From NCBI GenBank assembly GCA_000482145.1, contig AUXH01000017.1, forward strand, positions 1-64,000: a stretch of DNA of 64,000 bases, written 5' to 3'. Made by a program: the position numbers and the translations under genes. The notes below the pieces were generated by a model, which made no database searches, was not told the DNA's origin, and saw only the letters and a list, made by a program, of their open reading frames with translations. Below are positions 55,501 through 64,000 of this stretch, piece after piece; position 1 is the stretch's first letter; every line of letters starts with the position of its first letter. This DNA is from Strigomonas culicis (taxonomy: Eukaryota; Euglenozoa; Kinetoplastea; Trypanosomatida; Trypanosomatidae).

Positions 55501-58500
55501 CGTAGGTGCCCTTTTCGCTCACGAGCCGCAGCTGGTACCCCACGAGCGGGGTGTGCGCCTGGCACCACACGTTGTCCGCGCCCGTTGTCGTCAGCGCCGC
55601 CGCCGCCGCCGCCGCCGAGGCCTCCTCCTGCGACGCCCTGCTGTACCCCTTCTTGATGGTCTCCATCGACTCTTCCAGACAGCGCAGCTCCCCAATCTGC
55701 GAGAGCACAAGGGCGAACTCCTCGTCCGGCAGTGAACCGCGCCAGGCGTCGAGCTGACGTGGGTTGTGCAGGACCTCCCGCAGGATGCTCCGCAGCTGGT
55801 GGTAGCGCTGCGTCTTGGTGGCCACCTCACGCATCCGCTGCGACTCCGCACGGAACCACACCACGTCGATGTACTGCTCGCCAAAGCCGTTGTGATCCAG
55901 GTGGATGAGGGGCAGTGTGTTGAACACGCAGCTTTCGCTCCACGGCTGCCATTCCTTTCCCGTAATGGATGCGGCCTTCACCATGGTGCTCATGCGCCGC
56001 GAGGCCAAGCTCTGGCGCCGGCTGCGGTGGGACTCCGCCTCCCACGTCTCGCAGGCACGAACGCGAAAGCTGAACATGGTATCGGGCTCGAGCCGATCCA
56101 GCGTCACCTGCGTCGTCAGTGGCCGCACCAGCAGATCCAGCAGCGGTTCCTCGTCTTCCTCGTTGTAGCCGGAGACGCTGAAGCCAGCGGTGGTGCTGCC
56201 GCTGTGGTTCAGGGGGGCCACATCCCCCGGTGCCTCTTCCGACACGTGAGCGAGCATCCGCCGTGCTGCCACTTTCTTCGGTGGCTGCCGCAGTACGTCC
56301 TGCCCACCGCGCCAGCGAATCGTCTCGCTCTTTTGGACGCGAATGTTCAGCACGTGACTCTCATCGATCCCGAAGGCACGCAGCTGCACATGGTAGCACA
56401 GGATGAGATCCGTGCTGCCCGTGCGAATGTTCTCGGGCACCAGGTGCCGTGTCGCCTCCTCGCGCAGCCGAATGTTGTTTTCCGTCCGCAGCTCTTCGTC
56501 ATCGACGTTGATGTCCTCGTCCCTACCGTCATCAAACTCCCCGTCGTCCACCTCGTCCTGCCGCTTCTTCTTGTAGGCGTAGAGCTCCTGCCGCAGCCGG
56601 TCGTCGTACAAGCGCTCCGCATCTTTTCGCTTCGACTTCAGCACCGCCGCGAATGCCTTGCGGTTGGAGGGCGGGCGGTTCCATCGCAGCACGGCCGCAC
56701 TCTCCGTGAGGTGCTCCAGCGACGCGGCGATGGGCATGAGCGTCAGGAAGGACTCCTTGTTGGAAAAGCGCGACCAGTGCTCCTTCTCACTCATGGAGCG
56801 CACGGTGACGGTGTAGATGTGGTTGTGCTGCAGCCCCTCCAGCTTCGTCGAAAAGCGATCCTTCGTGAGCGTGACGGTGCTGTCAAAGGCGCATGTGACG
56901 CCCTCCACAACGAGCTCGTAGATACGGATCGTGTTGTCTCCAAACTCCACCTTGTCCAGCTCGGAGAGCATGGTGCTCGAGTTGCGCGTCGATCGCGCCG
57001 AGCCTTGGGTCAGATTCCGGTCCGCGCCGCCGGCATTGCTGATCTTCTTTTGGGTGGGGGAGGTTGGTGCCTCCGGCGGCAGCTTCTTTTCCGGCGCCGA
57101 GGGCCGCCGCGATGGATTGTTGGCGCTCGAGCGCGCGAGCGCCCACAGCGGCAGTGGGCGCTCCCACTGCACCACGCCACCCGTCTCCAGGACCGTGACG
57201 ACACTCAGCTGTAGGCGGCTCTGCGTCGCGAACTTGGTCGGCCGGCACCACGGGCCCCACAGCCCGCCGCTGTTCTTCGCCCGCACGCGCACCTCGTAAA
57301 TCGTGTTGTGCTGCAGGTGCTCGACGAGGTACTGCCGGCTGTCGCTGGGCAGCATGTGCGTGACATCCAGGGCGAAGGGCCCCTCGTACAGCGTGACCGC
57401 GTCGTCCATGAGCCGCCGCACCTGCACCTCGTAGTCCGTCGCGACGTTGGCGTCGGCCGGCTTCTCGCCGTCCGCCTCCTGCGAGGCCCGTGTGACGCGG
57501 CCCCACTCCACGAGGCAGTAGTCCTCGCCGATCTCCGTCGGCAGAATGCCCATCGGCGGCGTCGTCTTCACGATGCACGGCGTCGACACGATGCCCCACG
57601 TGTCCTCCAGGGGGAGCCCGTCGTACCCGATGATCTGCTCCTTGACGACGATGTGGTAGGACGTGCCCGGCTGCAGGTCGCTCAGCCGCGTCGACGGCTG
57701 CGTCGTCTCGTAGCAGCGCGAGCCGTCCGACGAGAGCTCGTAGGCGTCGCCGAAGGGCGTCTCGCCGGGCAGCGGCCTGATGCTGACGTAGAAGTTGTGC
57801 GCGCTGTCCAGGCCGGGGAAGCACACCTTGCGCTGGAGCCGCTGCGAGCTGCTCCGCCACGCCTCGCGCCCCCAGTGGACGACGACGTACGTCTCGCCGA
57901 CGGAGCTTACGCTGGTGCGGAGGATGGGGTACGTCGTGACGACGAGCGCGCGGCTCCAGTGGCCCCACTCGTCCGCACGGTTCCTCGCACGCACCGCGAT
58001 CTGGTACGTCTCGTTGGGGGTGAGGTTCTGCACCTGCATGGTCGACTGCGCGGCGTCGACGATGTTGTACTCCACAAAGTCCACCACCTCGCCGGAGGGC
58101 TGCACGGACTGGATGCGCACGTGCCACTCCTTCACCACGTCGTCCTGCTGCACCACGTCGCCTGGCACATCGTCGTCGTCCTCGGCGCTTTCCGTGGAGC
58201 TCGAGCTGTCCCGCTCCGCCAGCGGCGACAGCAAGCCCCCGCCGTCGTCATCCCCCGCGCCAACGGTGGCGCCGCGGCCCATGGGGTCGAGGCTCGTCTT
58301 GCGCTTCCCCTTGCGGCACCAGGAGATGGCCACGAAGGACTCGCCCGTCCGCAGCAGGCGGGTGTGCACCGCCTGCAGCGTGAGAAAACGCACCGGGTCG
58401 CTCCACAGGCCCCACTCGTTGTACGTGTCCTTCGCTGCCACTTCCACCGAGTAGAGCGAGTGCAGCTTGAGGCCGGACAGCACACACGTGGTCTCGCGGA

Positions 58501-61500
58501 AGGAGAGCGACTGCGTGCTGCAGACCGCGCCCGTCGCATCCAGCACGCGCACCTGATAGCCGCTCACGGCACCGTCCACCTCACGCACCTCCACGTCGTC
58601 CGTGGGCGCCATGTGCTGCCCGTCCCACGCGCGCCGCAGCCACTTCACCTTCACGTAGTCCTCGCCCACGTCGATGACCTGCAGCTGCAGCTTCGCCAGC
58701 GTGCGCACGCGCGACTCCTCGCTCCAGAAGCCCCACACGCCCTCATAGCCGCGGGCACACATCCACACGCGGTACTCCGAGGAGGGGTGCAGGTCGCGCA
58801 GGCAGAAGCTGCTGACCGTGGGGCTGAGGCTGTACAGCTTGGCCGCCGGGTCGCCCACGCGCTGCACCTTGAAGTGGTACTGCTGTATGATATCCGGCGT
58901 CTCGGCCACCGCCCCAGACGCGGACTGCAGCTCCTCCGCGGTCGGCTGCGGCAGGTGGCGGCGCCACTCCACGACCGCGAAGTGCTCACCGATGCTCCCA
59001 AACGTGACGCGCATCCGCGGCTTTGTGCGGAAGGCCTGGGACGACCACAGGCCCCACTCCTCCGTCTCGGTGAAGCGCACCCGCACGTGCACGGTGTACA
59101 TGGTGTCCGGCTGCAGCCCGCGGAAGAAGAGGGCGGCGTCCTCCAGTTCGCGCGTGTAGCGGAAGTCGCCGCTGCCGGAGATGCACACCTCGTATGCCTT
59201 GGCCACGATGTTCACGTTGAGCGCGGTGCCCACGTCCGGCATGTCCTTCAGGTCCGTCAGCCGCGCCCAGGACACCCACAGGGAATCCTCCGCGACGTGG
59301 AGAATGTGGATATTGAGGCCGGGGACCGTGCGCGCGAAGGACTCCTCGCTCCAGACGCCCCAGTTGAAGTTGTCGTTGTACGTCTGCACCGCTATGCCAT
59401 ACGTCGTGGACGGCATGAGGCTCTCGAGTCGCAGGGTGCGGAGCGCGCTCTCCACCGAGTACATGTGCTGGTACACGCCGCCCACTTCCCGCACGCGGAT
59501 GCGCGAGGCGCCGATGGTGCCGAGGCCCAGCACGACCGACTCGGCCGACACCTGCGGCGGGATGCTCTGCGTGTGGCGCTTCCACTCCACGCCGATGAAG
59601 CTCTCGCCGATCTCGTTGAAGACGACGCAGGTGGTGGGCACCGTCGCGAAGATGAGCGACGGGCACCACATGCCCCACTTGCCGTTGCGCAGCTTGGACC
59701 GCACGGACACGTAGTACACCGTGTTGGACTTGAGGTTCGGCACCGTGTGCTCCGTCTCGGCGGTGCTGCTGATGATCTCCGTCTGGTAGATGAGGCGGTT
59801 GTTGGCCGCGTCCGGCGGGAGCGCGCCGTTCGGCTGCGCGGCAGCCGCCTTGCTCGTGCTCGACGTGTGCGGCATGCGCGTGACGACGGGCGCCGTGACG
59901 CACAGCATCAGGTGCGGTCGCAGCTGCCCGAACGCCACGATCTTGTCCTCGCTCAGCGCGTTGCCGTCATCCTCCGGCAGCCGCTTCGGCTGCGACGCGC
60001 GCGTGATGGAGAGCCGGCAGAACTCCTCCGAGATCATCTGTGCCTGGATGCGCATGGGGGGCATCGTGAGGCACCACATGGGCGTGCACCATTGGCCCCA
60101 CTCCTCGTCGTTGTAGTTCGCCTTGAGCTCGACGCAGTAGTACGTGTCTGGCGTGAGGCCCGAAATGCGGTAGGGGCAGTCCGCGTCCGTGAGAAAAGCC
60201 TCCATGTGCGTGCCCTTCGCGTTGTACACGCGGAGATGATACGCGGTCACGACGGCACGCCCGACGGAGTGGTGGTTCGGGTTGGGCACCTTCGTGCGCT
60301 CCCACGCGATGGTTGCGTAGTCCTCCGCGACCTCGACTGTCCGCGTGAGCACCGTGCCGCGCGTCAGGATGTACATGGGCGCGCTCCACAGGCCCCAGCG
60401 GCCCGTCTGTCCGCACACCCGTATCTGCACCGTGTACGCATTCGCGGGCACCAGGTTGTACACCTTCAGCTCCCGCACCTTCGCCTCGAGCTGGTAGTCC
60501 TTCGAGTAGGCGTTGTTGTCGACGCCGCGGATGCGCAACTGCTGCCCGGTGACGGTCAGGTCGCCGAGCTGGATGGTCGGGTCCGTGACGAGCGGCAGCT
60601 CCCGGTGCCACACGAAGGAGGCGTAGTTCTCGCCCATGCTGAGCTGCTGCGAGGGGACGCTGAACTGGGTGTTGGTGCGGAAGCGCGCCGGCGGGCTCCA
60701 CAGGCCCCACTTCCCCGAGATGGTCGACGCGCGCACGACGGCGACGTACTCCAGGTTGGGCAGGAGGCTGGACATGAGCAGCGACGTGTGCTCGCTCGTC
60801 ACGGTGACCCGCGTCTTCACCTTCGCGTTGCCGCCCTCCGGGTAGCCGCTCTCCTCATCCGCGACGGTGCCGGGCGTCTTGGTCTCGACGGAGAAGACCA
60901 ACACGTTGTAGCGCGAGACGAGCGCGTCGGCGGTGGCGATCACATCACTGCCCTCGTGCTGCTGCTGCGTCGTCAGCGCGGACGAGGACGTGATGGAGTC
61001 CTGGAAGGGCTGCGACAGGACCAGCCGCTGCCACATGAGCCGCACGTAGTCCTCGCCGATCTCGTGGATGGAGGTCACGACGGAGGCTAGCGTGCGCACC
61101 TTCACCTTGCTCCACAGACCCCACTGCTCGCGCGCGTCGCAGGCCCGCACGGAGATGATGTAGGTGGACGCCGGGCGCAGGTGCTTGATCACGTAGGTGG
61201 TCTCCGTCACCTGGCGGTGCAGCACCTTGTCCTCCTGGGTGTCGAGGCAGCCGACGACCACCTCGTACTTCACGTCGCGCCAGACGCTGGTCCTCGCTGG
61301 GGCAGCCGGCGCGTCCGTCGCCCGGTCCGCGGCCTGCAGCTCGCTCCGCTGCAGGTCCGCCTCCGGCTTCAGCTCGCGGCGCCACACGAGATGCACAAAG
61401 TCCTCGCCGACATCCCAGGCGTGCAGCACGACGCACGGCAGGGTGCGCACGCGCACTGGCGGCGAGAACTCGCCCCACCCGCGCACGGACGTCACCTCGC

Positions 61501-63508
61501 AGTTCTGCCACGCGCGGCACCGCACCTCGTACAGCGTGTCGGGCAGCACGTCGCTCACGCGAAAGCCGGGCTCTCCCTTCCGCGGCACGATCACCTCATC
61601 CAGCACTGGGATGCGCGCGTTCATCCGCCCGTCGAGGAGCGTGACGACGATGTTGAACTTCTCCAGCACCGGCGCGGGCTCCCGTAGGGACCGATGCGGG
61701 CTCGCGGGGTCGGTCGCGATGGGCGAGCCCCTCGACGACGTGAGGACCGCGCACTTGCTGCGCTGCGCCGCACTCTGCGGCCACGCGACCGTGAAGAAGT
61801 CCTCGCCGCGCTCGAGGAACGCGATGGACACCCGCAGCTGCGTCGTGTAGGTCGCCTCCTCCGTCCACAGGCCCCACTCGTGGTCGAGGTAGCTGCGCAG
61901 CTCGACCGTGTACTCCTGCCCGCACCGCAGCCCCTCCACATTGAGCTGCCGCATCTTCGCCTTCTCGTCCTCGTCCCTTCCGACGAGGAGTACCTCCCCG
62001 TCCGCGCGGAAGGAGCAGGAGACGCCGTTGACGCGGTACTCAATCTTGCTCTCGCAGGGCTCCGGCGTGTCGCGCGCCCAGCTGAAGCTCAAGAAGTTCT
62101 CGCCCGCAAAGAGGAGGGAGAGCGTCGGCCGGTCCGCCGTACGCACCGCCAGCACGTTCGAGCGGCCGCCCCACCGTCCCTCCTTCGTGAGGCTGCGCAC
62201 GTACACAAAGTAGTTGGAGCTCGGGAAGAGCGCCGTCGCACGGTACTGCAGCGTGGCGGCGTTCAGCTCGACCGGCGGCCCGCTATACACGTCGCTGTCG
62301 ACGTGCACCTCGTAGATGTGCACCTCCGTGTGGGGCAGCGCGTAGCCGACGTGCCGCTCGCCGTCGCAGGGCAGCTGGCCGCGCTTCCAGCGCACCGCAA
62401 AGACGTCCTCACCGCGACCGACGAGCTCCACCTCGAGCGCGGCCTCCGTGAAGAACTTGGTGACCTCGACCCAGTTGATGACGGTGCCGAGGAGCGTCGT
62501 GTAGCGCATCTGCAGCGTGTACGCCGTGCCGGGCAGCAGGTTGTGCACCACAACGGAGCGCGACGTCGCGTCGAAGACCTGGCTGTACTCCACCCCGTCG
62601 TTCTTCTCGCGCACCACCGCCAGCTCGAAGCCGTGGATGTCGCCGACGCGCTTCGTGGACACCTTGTCCAGCTCCGCGGCGAGCCCCGCCATGAGCCGCT
62701 CGCCCGCGCGCCCCCAGGAGACGCGAATCGTCTCCTCGCCGATGTCGTCGAGGCGCGTGACGACAGGGAAGAAGGACGCGGTGAGGATGGTCGGGGACCA
62801 CGCGCCCCAGTGGCCGCGCTCGAAGTGCTTCAGCGATCCGGCGAGCTCCGCGCCCGCATGGTGCGCGCTCGCCACAACGGCGGAGGGCTTCTGACTAGCG
62901 GCGCTCTCATGCCCCATGGCGGTCCCCTGGCGCGCGTTGTGGGGCGCCGCGTCCACGTGCACAGACGTGGTGCCGATGGCCAGGCGCGCGTCGTCAGGGA
63001 TGAAGTACCGCACCTTGACGGCAAAGCGCTTGCCGGGGGGCAGCTTGACTAGTCTCGTCAGCTTGTTCGCCTCGAGCACATCGTTGCAGATCAGACGGCC
63101 GTCGTCGAGGACCTCGCCGCTGCTGGTGGCTGGTGCCTGCGACGTGGGGTCAGACACCTCTCCTCCGCTGACGCCCTCGTCCCCACCTTCCACGACGGTG
63201 TCCGTGGTGTGAATGCACAGCTGCCAGAAGGCAATGCGCTCGATGCTGGCCGCGCTGCCGCTAAAGTCGATGCCGAACTCGCCAAAGATTTCGCCCATGC
63301 GCACCACCACCGCCTGGCAGAGCAGCGGGTGCACATCGGACAGCGCCGGCGGCGCCGTGTTGCGGCGAAGGGGGACCAGCGGCATCGGGGGTACCGCCGG
63401 CCGCACGGCGGCAGCGTCCTTGCCGCCGGTGAGGTCGGCTGTCTCGGCGACGCTGCCCATCGAGTGGTTCAGCGAATCGCCACCGTTAGGTGAACGTAAT
63501 ACGTCCAT
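49592..63508 (-). CDS. Giant fibronectin type III-like repeat protein with W-G-x-W-S boxes
   Basis: This 4638-residue protein is built almost wholly from about 33 divergent FN3-like domains of 100-160 residues. Each shows an E-x-x-x-x-V-x-W strand near its start, L-x-P-x-T-x-Y-x-V-x-V-R in the middle, and ends in W-G-x-W-S-x-P followed by a Thr strand (for example SGKWGLWSPPARFRT). About 20 domains keep a recognisable W-G-x-W-S/C box; others are degraded. Some domains carry large insertions, including charged stretches near the middle. The C-terminal 180 residues are Ala/Ser/Pro-rich and disordered. No signal peptide, membrane segment or catalytic domain is seen, so an intracellular scaffold is likely; a flagellar or cytoskeletal role is a guess. 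The ATG at 63508 is preceded by an AG about 10 nt upstream. Confidence 0.9.
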   Translation of the reverse strand: MDVLRSPNGGDSLNHSMGSVAETADLTGGKDAAAVRPAVPPMPLVPLRRNTAPPALSDVHPLLCQAVVVRMGEIFGEFGIDFSGSAASIERIAFWQLCIHTTDTVVEGGDEGVSGGEVSDPTSQAPATSSGEVLDDGRLICNDVLEANKLTRLVKLPPGKRFAVKVRYFIPDDARLAIGTTSVHVDAAPHNARQGTAMGHESAASQKPSAVVASAHHAGAELAGSLKHFERGHWGAWSPTILTASFFPVVTRLDDIGEETIRVSWGRAGERLMAGLAAELDKVSTKRVGDIHGFELAVVREKNDGVEYSQVFDATSRSVVVHNLLPGTAYTLQMRYTTLLGTVINWVEVTKFFTEAALEVELVGRGEDVFAVRWKRGQLPCDGERHVGYALPHTEVHIYEVHVDSDVYSGPPVELNAATLQYRATALFPSSNYFVYVRSLTKEGRWGGRSNVLAVRTADRPTLSLLFAGENFLSFSWARDTPEPCESKIEYRVNGVSCSFRADGEVLLVGRDEDEKAKMRQLNVEGLRCGQEYTVELRSYLDHEWGLWTEEATYTTQLRVSIAFLERGEDFFTVAWPQSAAQRSKCAVLTSSRGSPIATDPASPHRSLREPAPVLEKFNIVVTLLDGRMNARIPVLDEVIVPRKGEPGFRVSDVLPDTLYEVRCRAWQNCEVTSVRGWGEFSPPVRVRTLPCVVLHAWDVGEDFVHLVWRRELKPEADLQRSELQAADRATDAPAAPARTSVWRDVKYEVVVGCLDTQEDKVLHRQVTETTYVIKHLRPASTYIISVRACDAREQWGLWSKVKVRTLASVVTSIHEIGEDYVRLMWQRLVLSQPFQDSITSSSALTTQQQHEGSDVIATADALVSRYNVLVFSVETKTPGTVADEESGYPEGGNAKVKTRVTVTSEHTSLLMSSLLPNLEYVAVVRASTISGKWGLWSPPARFRTNTQFSVPSQQLSMGENYASFVWHRELPLVTDPTIQLGDLTVTGQQLRIRGVDNNAYSKDYQLEAKVRELKVYNLVPANAYTVQIRVCGQTGRWGLWSAPMYILTRGTVLTRTVEVAEDYATIAWERTKVPNPNHHSVGRAVVTAYHLRVYNAKGTHMEAFLTDADCPYRISGLTPDTYYCVELKANYNDEEWGQWCTPMWCLTMPPMRIQAQMISEEFCRLSITRASQPKRLPEDDGNALSEDKIVAFGQLRPHLMLCVTAPVVTRMPHTSSTSKAAAAQPNGALPPDAANNRLIYQTEIISSTAETEHTVPNLKSNTVYYVSVRSKLRNGKWGMWCPSLIFATVPTTCVVFNEIGESFIGVEWKRHTQSIPPQVSAESVVLGLGTIGASRIRVREVGGVYQHMYSVESALRTLRLESLMPSTTYGIAVQTYNDNFNWGVWSEESFARTVPGLNIHILHVAEDSLWVSWARLTDLKDMPDVGTALNVNIVAKAYEVCISGSGDFRYTRELEDAALFFRGLQPDTMYTVHVRVRFTETEEWGLWSSQAFRTKPRMRVTFGSIGEHFAVVEWRRHLPQPTAEELQSASGAVAETPDIIQQYHFKVQRVGDPAAKLYSLSPTVSSFCLRDLHPSSEYRVWMCARGYEGVWGFWSEESRVRTLAKLQLQVIDVGEDYVKVKWLRRAWDGQHMAPTDDVEVREVDGAVSGYQVRVLDATGAVCSTQSLSFRETTCVLSGLKLHSLYSVEVAAKDTYNEWGLWSDPVRFLTLQAVHTRLLRTGESFVAISWCRKGKRKTSLDPMGRGATVGAGDDDGGGLLSPLAERDSSSSTESAEDDDDVPGDVVQQDDVVKEWHVRIQSVQPSGEVVDFVEYNIVDAAQSTMQVQNLTPNETYQIAVRARNRADEWGHWSRALVVTTYPILRTSVSSVGETYVVVHWGREAWRSSSQRLQRKVCFPGLDSAHNFYVSIRPLPGETPFGDAYELSSDGSRCYETTQPSTRLSDLQPGTSYHIVVKEQIIGYDGLPLEDTWGIVSTPCIVKTTPPMGILPTEIGEDYCLVEWGRVTRASQEADGEKPADANVATDYEVQVRRLMDDAVTLYEGPFALDVTHMLPSDSRQYLVEHLQHNTIYEVRVRAKNSGGLWGPWCRPTKFATQSRLQLSVVTVLETGGVVQWERPLPLWALARSSANNPSRRPSAPEKKLPPEAPTSPTQKKISNAGGADRNLTQGSARSTRNSSTMLSELDKVEFGDNTIRIYELVVEGVTCAFDSTVTLTKDRFSTKLEGLQHNHIYTVTVRSMSEKEHWSRFSNKESFLTLMPIAASLEHLTESAAVLRWNRPPSNRKAFAAVLKSKRKDAERLYDDRLRQELYAYKKKRQDEVDDGEFDDGRDEDINVDDEELRTENNIRLREEATRHLVPENIRTGSTDLILCYHVQLRAFGIDESHVLNIRVQKSETIRWRGGQDVLRQPPKKVAARRMLAHVSEEAPGDVAPLNHSGSTTAGFSVSGYNEEDEEPLLDLLVRPLTTQVTLDRLEPDTMFSFRVRACETWEAESHRSRRQSLASRRMSTMVKAASITGKEWQPWSESCVFNTLPLIHLDHNGFGEQYIDVVWFRAESQRMREVATKTQRYHQLRSILREVLHNPRQLDAWRGSLPDEEFALVLSQIGELRCLEESMETIKKGYSRASQEEASAAAAAAALTTTGADNVWCQAHTPLVGYQLRLVSEKGTYVDVFVDATQCTTYRFTDLTANGLYVCVLCPLYTGQRWGSWSRPLKIMTPNVIQLQIVYTSETFIDIEWRRLRNKKTPLAVDRDDTYVSTTYYRNQVALYQQAAAIQGAQGGTADGALVADAKKNDEEQQSYEVHVVHDVSGVVKEETRPMQAANAFRLSDLLPDSKCTVSVRAWDPQGGWGMWCNPRSCTTLPAMGVTAENVGECSALISWDRQDANETYGRDVHVLQFNIEVKHFYVRLQEMGGTRGVTLHDLSTTTATALEEDLDALLTDTNGNNGLLLLRFDPSVHELDLRTLRPDTLYSLQVLAITTNEAEGSWSEPRFVLTAPPLTLQVDDLSENGALFSWSRQSQQPPDVLAALRRDRRTLFTGTYQTGVYELVVLEDSGAVAAPVEAAASAEVEGTVALQKILGAQKTSLLVDGLVKNTRYLARVRAKEAVLETNSLWSAPLTFQTKDTLRCFCTNVTETSFVLNWARGKIADVAATPEELGQAGTAEREGEASLREQPQRGGTDDASTSALKGVQTETEATDEAVYTSTYHLYVCEVASDARTVAILDTKAERTEGRRSTAVRRFHVDTLKPSTLYVAMVRSTTLTGEWGKWSEPIVLCTLTPLVLECGCVGEDFALLRWSRSAAGAKAVEDVPATLNPMVEGAEPPADNSQVPPELQNYAVDTTTVGRDYEHSSLLSYALHYRKHAHINAVLSASTSGSGAHSMHDGGEECVVQVSTKDKDCYVLPALAPNTTYVVDVCAVYASPTAGPPASARATEAADARHVPQEGPRSEPVVLCTSNLLTTDVVDVGEDVLRFRWSALPTAPARAHHLQSPDASMSGPVVTPPCGKLLCYEVVIQKRESGGAQGPDGSSSGLSKTMSQGRRSITAEESGVLYRGFCGPQEQEFTIGQLDRMTRCRCAVRRWMQLTEWPGAARVVSSPLPATTVAQGALRSLLEQAHALHGLWSDAAEVSTLRDVECVIDAVSEDGFAVTWVRDTAATDEEKAAQQSPTVAQVQVDELLPDSNEVAIGEGTYHLLETLEDGVQRFVVRRAKANTTYQVRVRCRCEAVWSPWSQPSLAHTSGKLATSVTRVLEDSAVLAWMRPQPAEESQLNAALPVAAGDGASTTDSFELDARGVGNTFELRTTVKAAPNTYTLCDLTADSVYMVRLRAYDDTHEEWGVWSTPLYFATLKPLVVQVHPVAELGAHVEWRRERQQQADYADLTHGAPVVLSEPSVSAYHLCVFDSTHTPSEAIVDKQLHDDVSSFELQGLGAGTAYVAIVRACNLCAEWGQWSEETAFSTLAPLALQVPFQGEDYVMLSWSIRIDVGVVPLHYTLLQKCGAETTQTEISQADCEEVGGSLRRDSVAHRQLAYRVDGLQPGCDHVMSIQAQYGALGWGMWSPPVVCRTLHSIGLSIVVQQTKARIHVSEPPAPTSGSGPSSPSVKISDRPTVLKYEIRSCLTKDAALVFALRKRSKSVDQLSRHQNSLITFSQIFDVSGSGPAGKEIRYVLDGLTMDTDYTIGARAMDAGGEWGGWTTQSVLTPPPPPAHVRMHRVNNQYCSLQWTPVGDIGSYKYSVEQLYSSGEGGGVSTRRSIAFTASAMGEWRAVDVVIEPACGIRLYGGVSKLRCRVRCARMGEESSYSDYSEVVAATPGYPPEPLTGVTVTSLSRYMATIEWNAPHRSKEGRGGKVTYHIYLRRSETSEDALQLGDRDASPFVKQQEEAHSMAVLRDLTPSTVYCVLVVAVNEGGMSYNNPMIRFETRPATDVMTTFYEDGMEPLGTLLETNLFTEECGLAVNSPRRHAPTVAGTTGAAAAAATSAAAAERSTGNPPNVMVPAPPAKPAPGSRLPGGRRSVEKGSKGAQTRRSGGRDAALSGASVAASTVPSPTLRTRDGAAPDAAGEGSAQLSPFNPFNTSGAIATTHQASMPSSRKPSNTLQRLGDGDGGGGSVDNSLRHITTSPTFDSFDGSGGKRKAAKK

Positions 63509-64000
63509 ACCTTCCCTCTACAATTCGAGGGTGTATTGTAGTTCTATATATGTATATATGAATATAACTACTAGGTAGATACTAAAAAGAGAAAAGACCA
63601 ACAACAAGAGAAAGCAGTAGTGTTGAGATCCTCTGCAGTGCGACAGCATATCGATGCGCTACGCAATAAACATAAAAACTCCGCTCGTTATATTTGCATG
63701 TATTATTTACGAACACACACGCAAAAAAAAAAAAGACTGAAGAGAATAAGCTGAATACAATATCAATCACTGAAATGAACAGAAATATACGATGAATCGT
63801 TTTGAACAGCTTCCAGCACTGCTTAAACGTATGCAAAAAAAAAAAATGAGTATAGTACGTCACAGTATAGTGCGATATTGTGACGTTTCTTTCTGACATA
63901 TACAAGTTCAACAAGCAAAAAAAAAAACGAGATGATTTATAGGGGTCATATTATTGGTGCAATTGGATTTCAAGAGTAACAAACATGATAATAATAATAA
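63509..64000. other. 5' flank of the giant FN3 gene, no gene seen
   Basis: This is 492 bp of AT-rich sequence with A-rich runs at 63724, 63836 and 63918 and a terminal ATAATAATAA. A 110-codon minus frame (63582-63914) is low-complexity F/V/L-rich and unsupported. The upstream gene lies beyond the window. Confidence 0.65.

Noticed and set aside
57308..61090. Plus-strand open frame of 1260 codons (also 52295-54625 and 54635-55735)
   Set aside because: It is a shadow of the FN3 giant. No domain, splice signal or start context is seen, and the minus frame is continuous with clear repeats.
63582..63914. 110-codon minus-strand frame at the right end
   Set aside because: Its composition is that of spacer DNA, rich in Phe, Val and Leu, with no recognisable motif.
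1..64000. tRNA, rRNA, snRNA, CRISPR arrays or mobile elements
   Set aside because: I scanned the spacers by eye and saw no cloverleaf with a recognisable B box, no rRNA, no repeat-spacer arrays and no reverse transcriptase or transposase-like frames. A covariance-model search would be needed to exclude snoRNAs.
1..64000. Strand-switch or transcription start region
   Set aside because: All supported genes are on the minus strand, so no divergent or convergent switch lies in the window.

Overview
The window comes from a kinetoplastid protist, almost certainly a trypanosomatid. All 24 genes I can support lie on the minus strand, head to tail and without introns. They are GC-rich with strongly biased third positions, and are separated by 0.25-0.8 kb of AT-rich, low-complexity DNA. 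Most starts are preceded on the coding strand by a polypyrimidine tract and an AG, the signature of spliced-leader trans-splicing. TAA, TAG and TGA all occur as stops, so the code is standard. The window is therefore an internal slice of one polycistronic unit transcribed from position 64000 towards position 1. I could not assign a species. Because of the GC bias the antisense strand holds very long shadow frames (up to 1260 codons), which I rejected.

Layout in transcription order (high to low coordinates): a 4638-residue protein of about 33 fibronectin-III-like domains carrying W-G-x-W-S boxes (63508-49592); MCM10 (49054-46877); a PXMP4-type peroxisomal membrane protein (46562-45915); a hexapeptide acetyltransferase (45298-44696); an unknown helical protein (44333-42936); a MATH-BTB-BTB protein (42297-40402); a BRCC36-type JAMM deubiquitinase (39767-38889); an Aurora-like kinase with DFS in place of DFG (38283-35506); an RRM-like/coiled-coil protein (35157-34513); a single-pass membrane protein (34263-32983); a small cysteine-rich, probably mitochondrial protein (32692-32240); phosphatidylinositol synthase (31871-31203); a 1386-residue coiled-coil protein (30373-26213); a MORN-PH protein (25637-23961); a quadruple-CX9C protein (23496-23065); a plant-type UDP-rhamnose epimerase/reductase (22584-21679); a FYVE-kinase (21377-19917); a J-domain/zinc-finger protein (19511-18213); a TLC-domain membrane protein (17769-16915); a KATNIP-like protein (16531-13112); three tandem divergent hotdog thioesterase paralogues (12742-9005); and a giant repeat protein running off the left end (8239 to beyond 1).

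Genes in such a unit need not share a function, and most here are housekeeping genes. There is still an excess of candidate cytoskeleton/flagellum proteins: the two giants, KATNIP, MORN-PH and the 1386-residue coiled coil. The most unusual object is the left-end giant. Its N-terminus looks like a dynein heavy-chain microtubule-binding stalk with no motor, followed by at least 23 copies of an approximately 100-residue repeat I cannot assign. Two of those copies share 248 identical bases, a sign of recent gene conversion or duplication.
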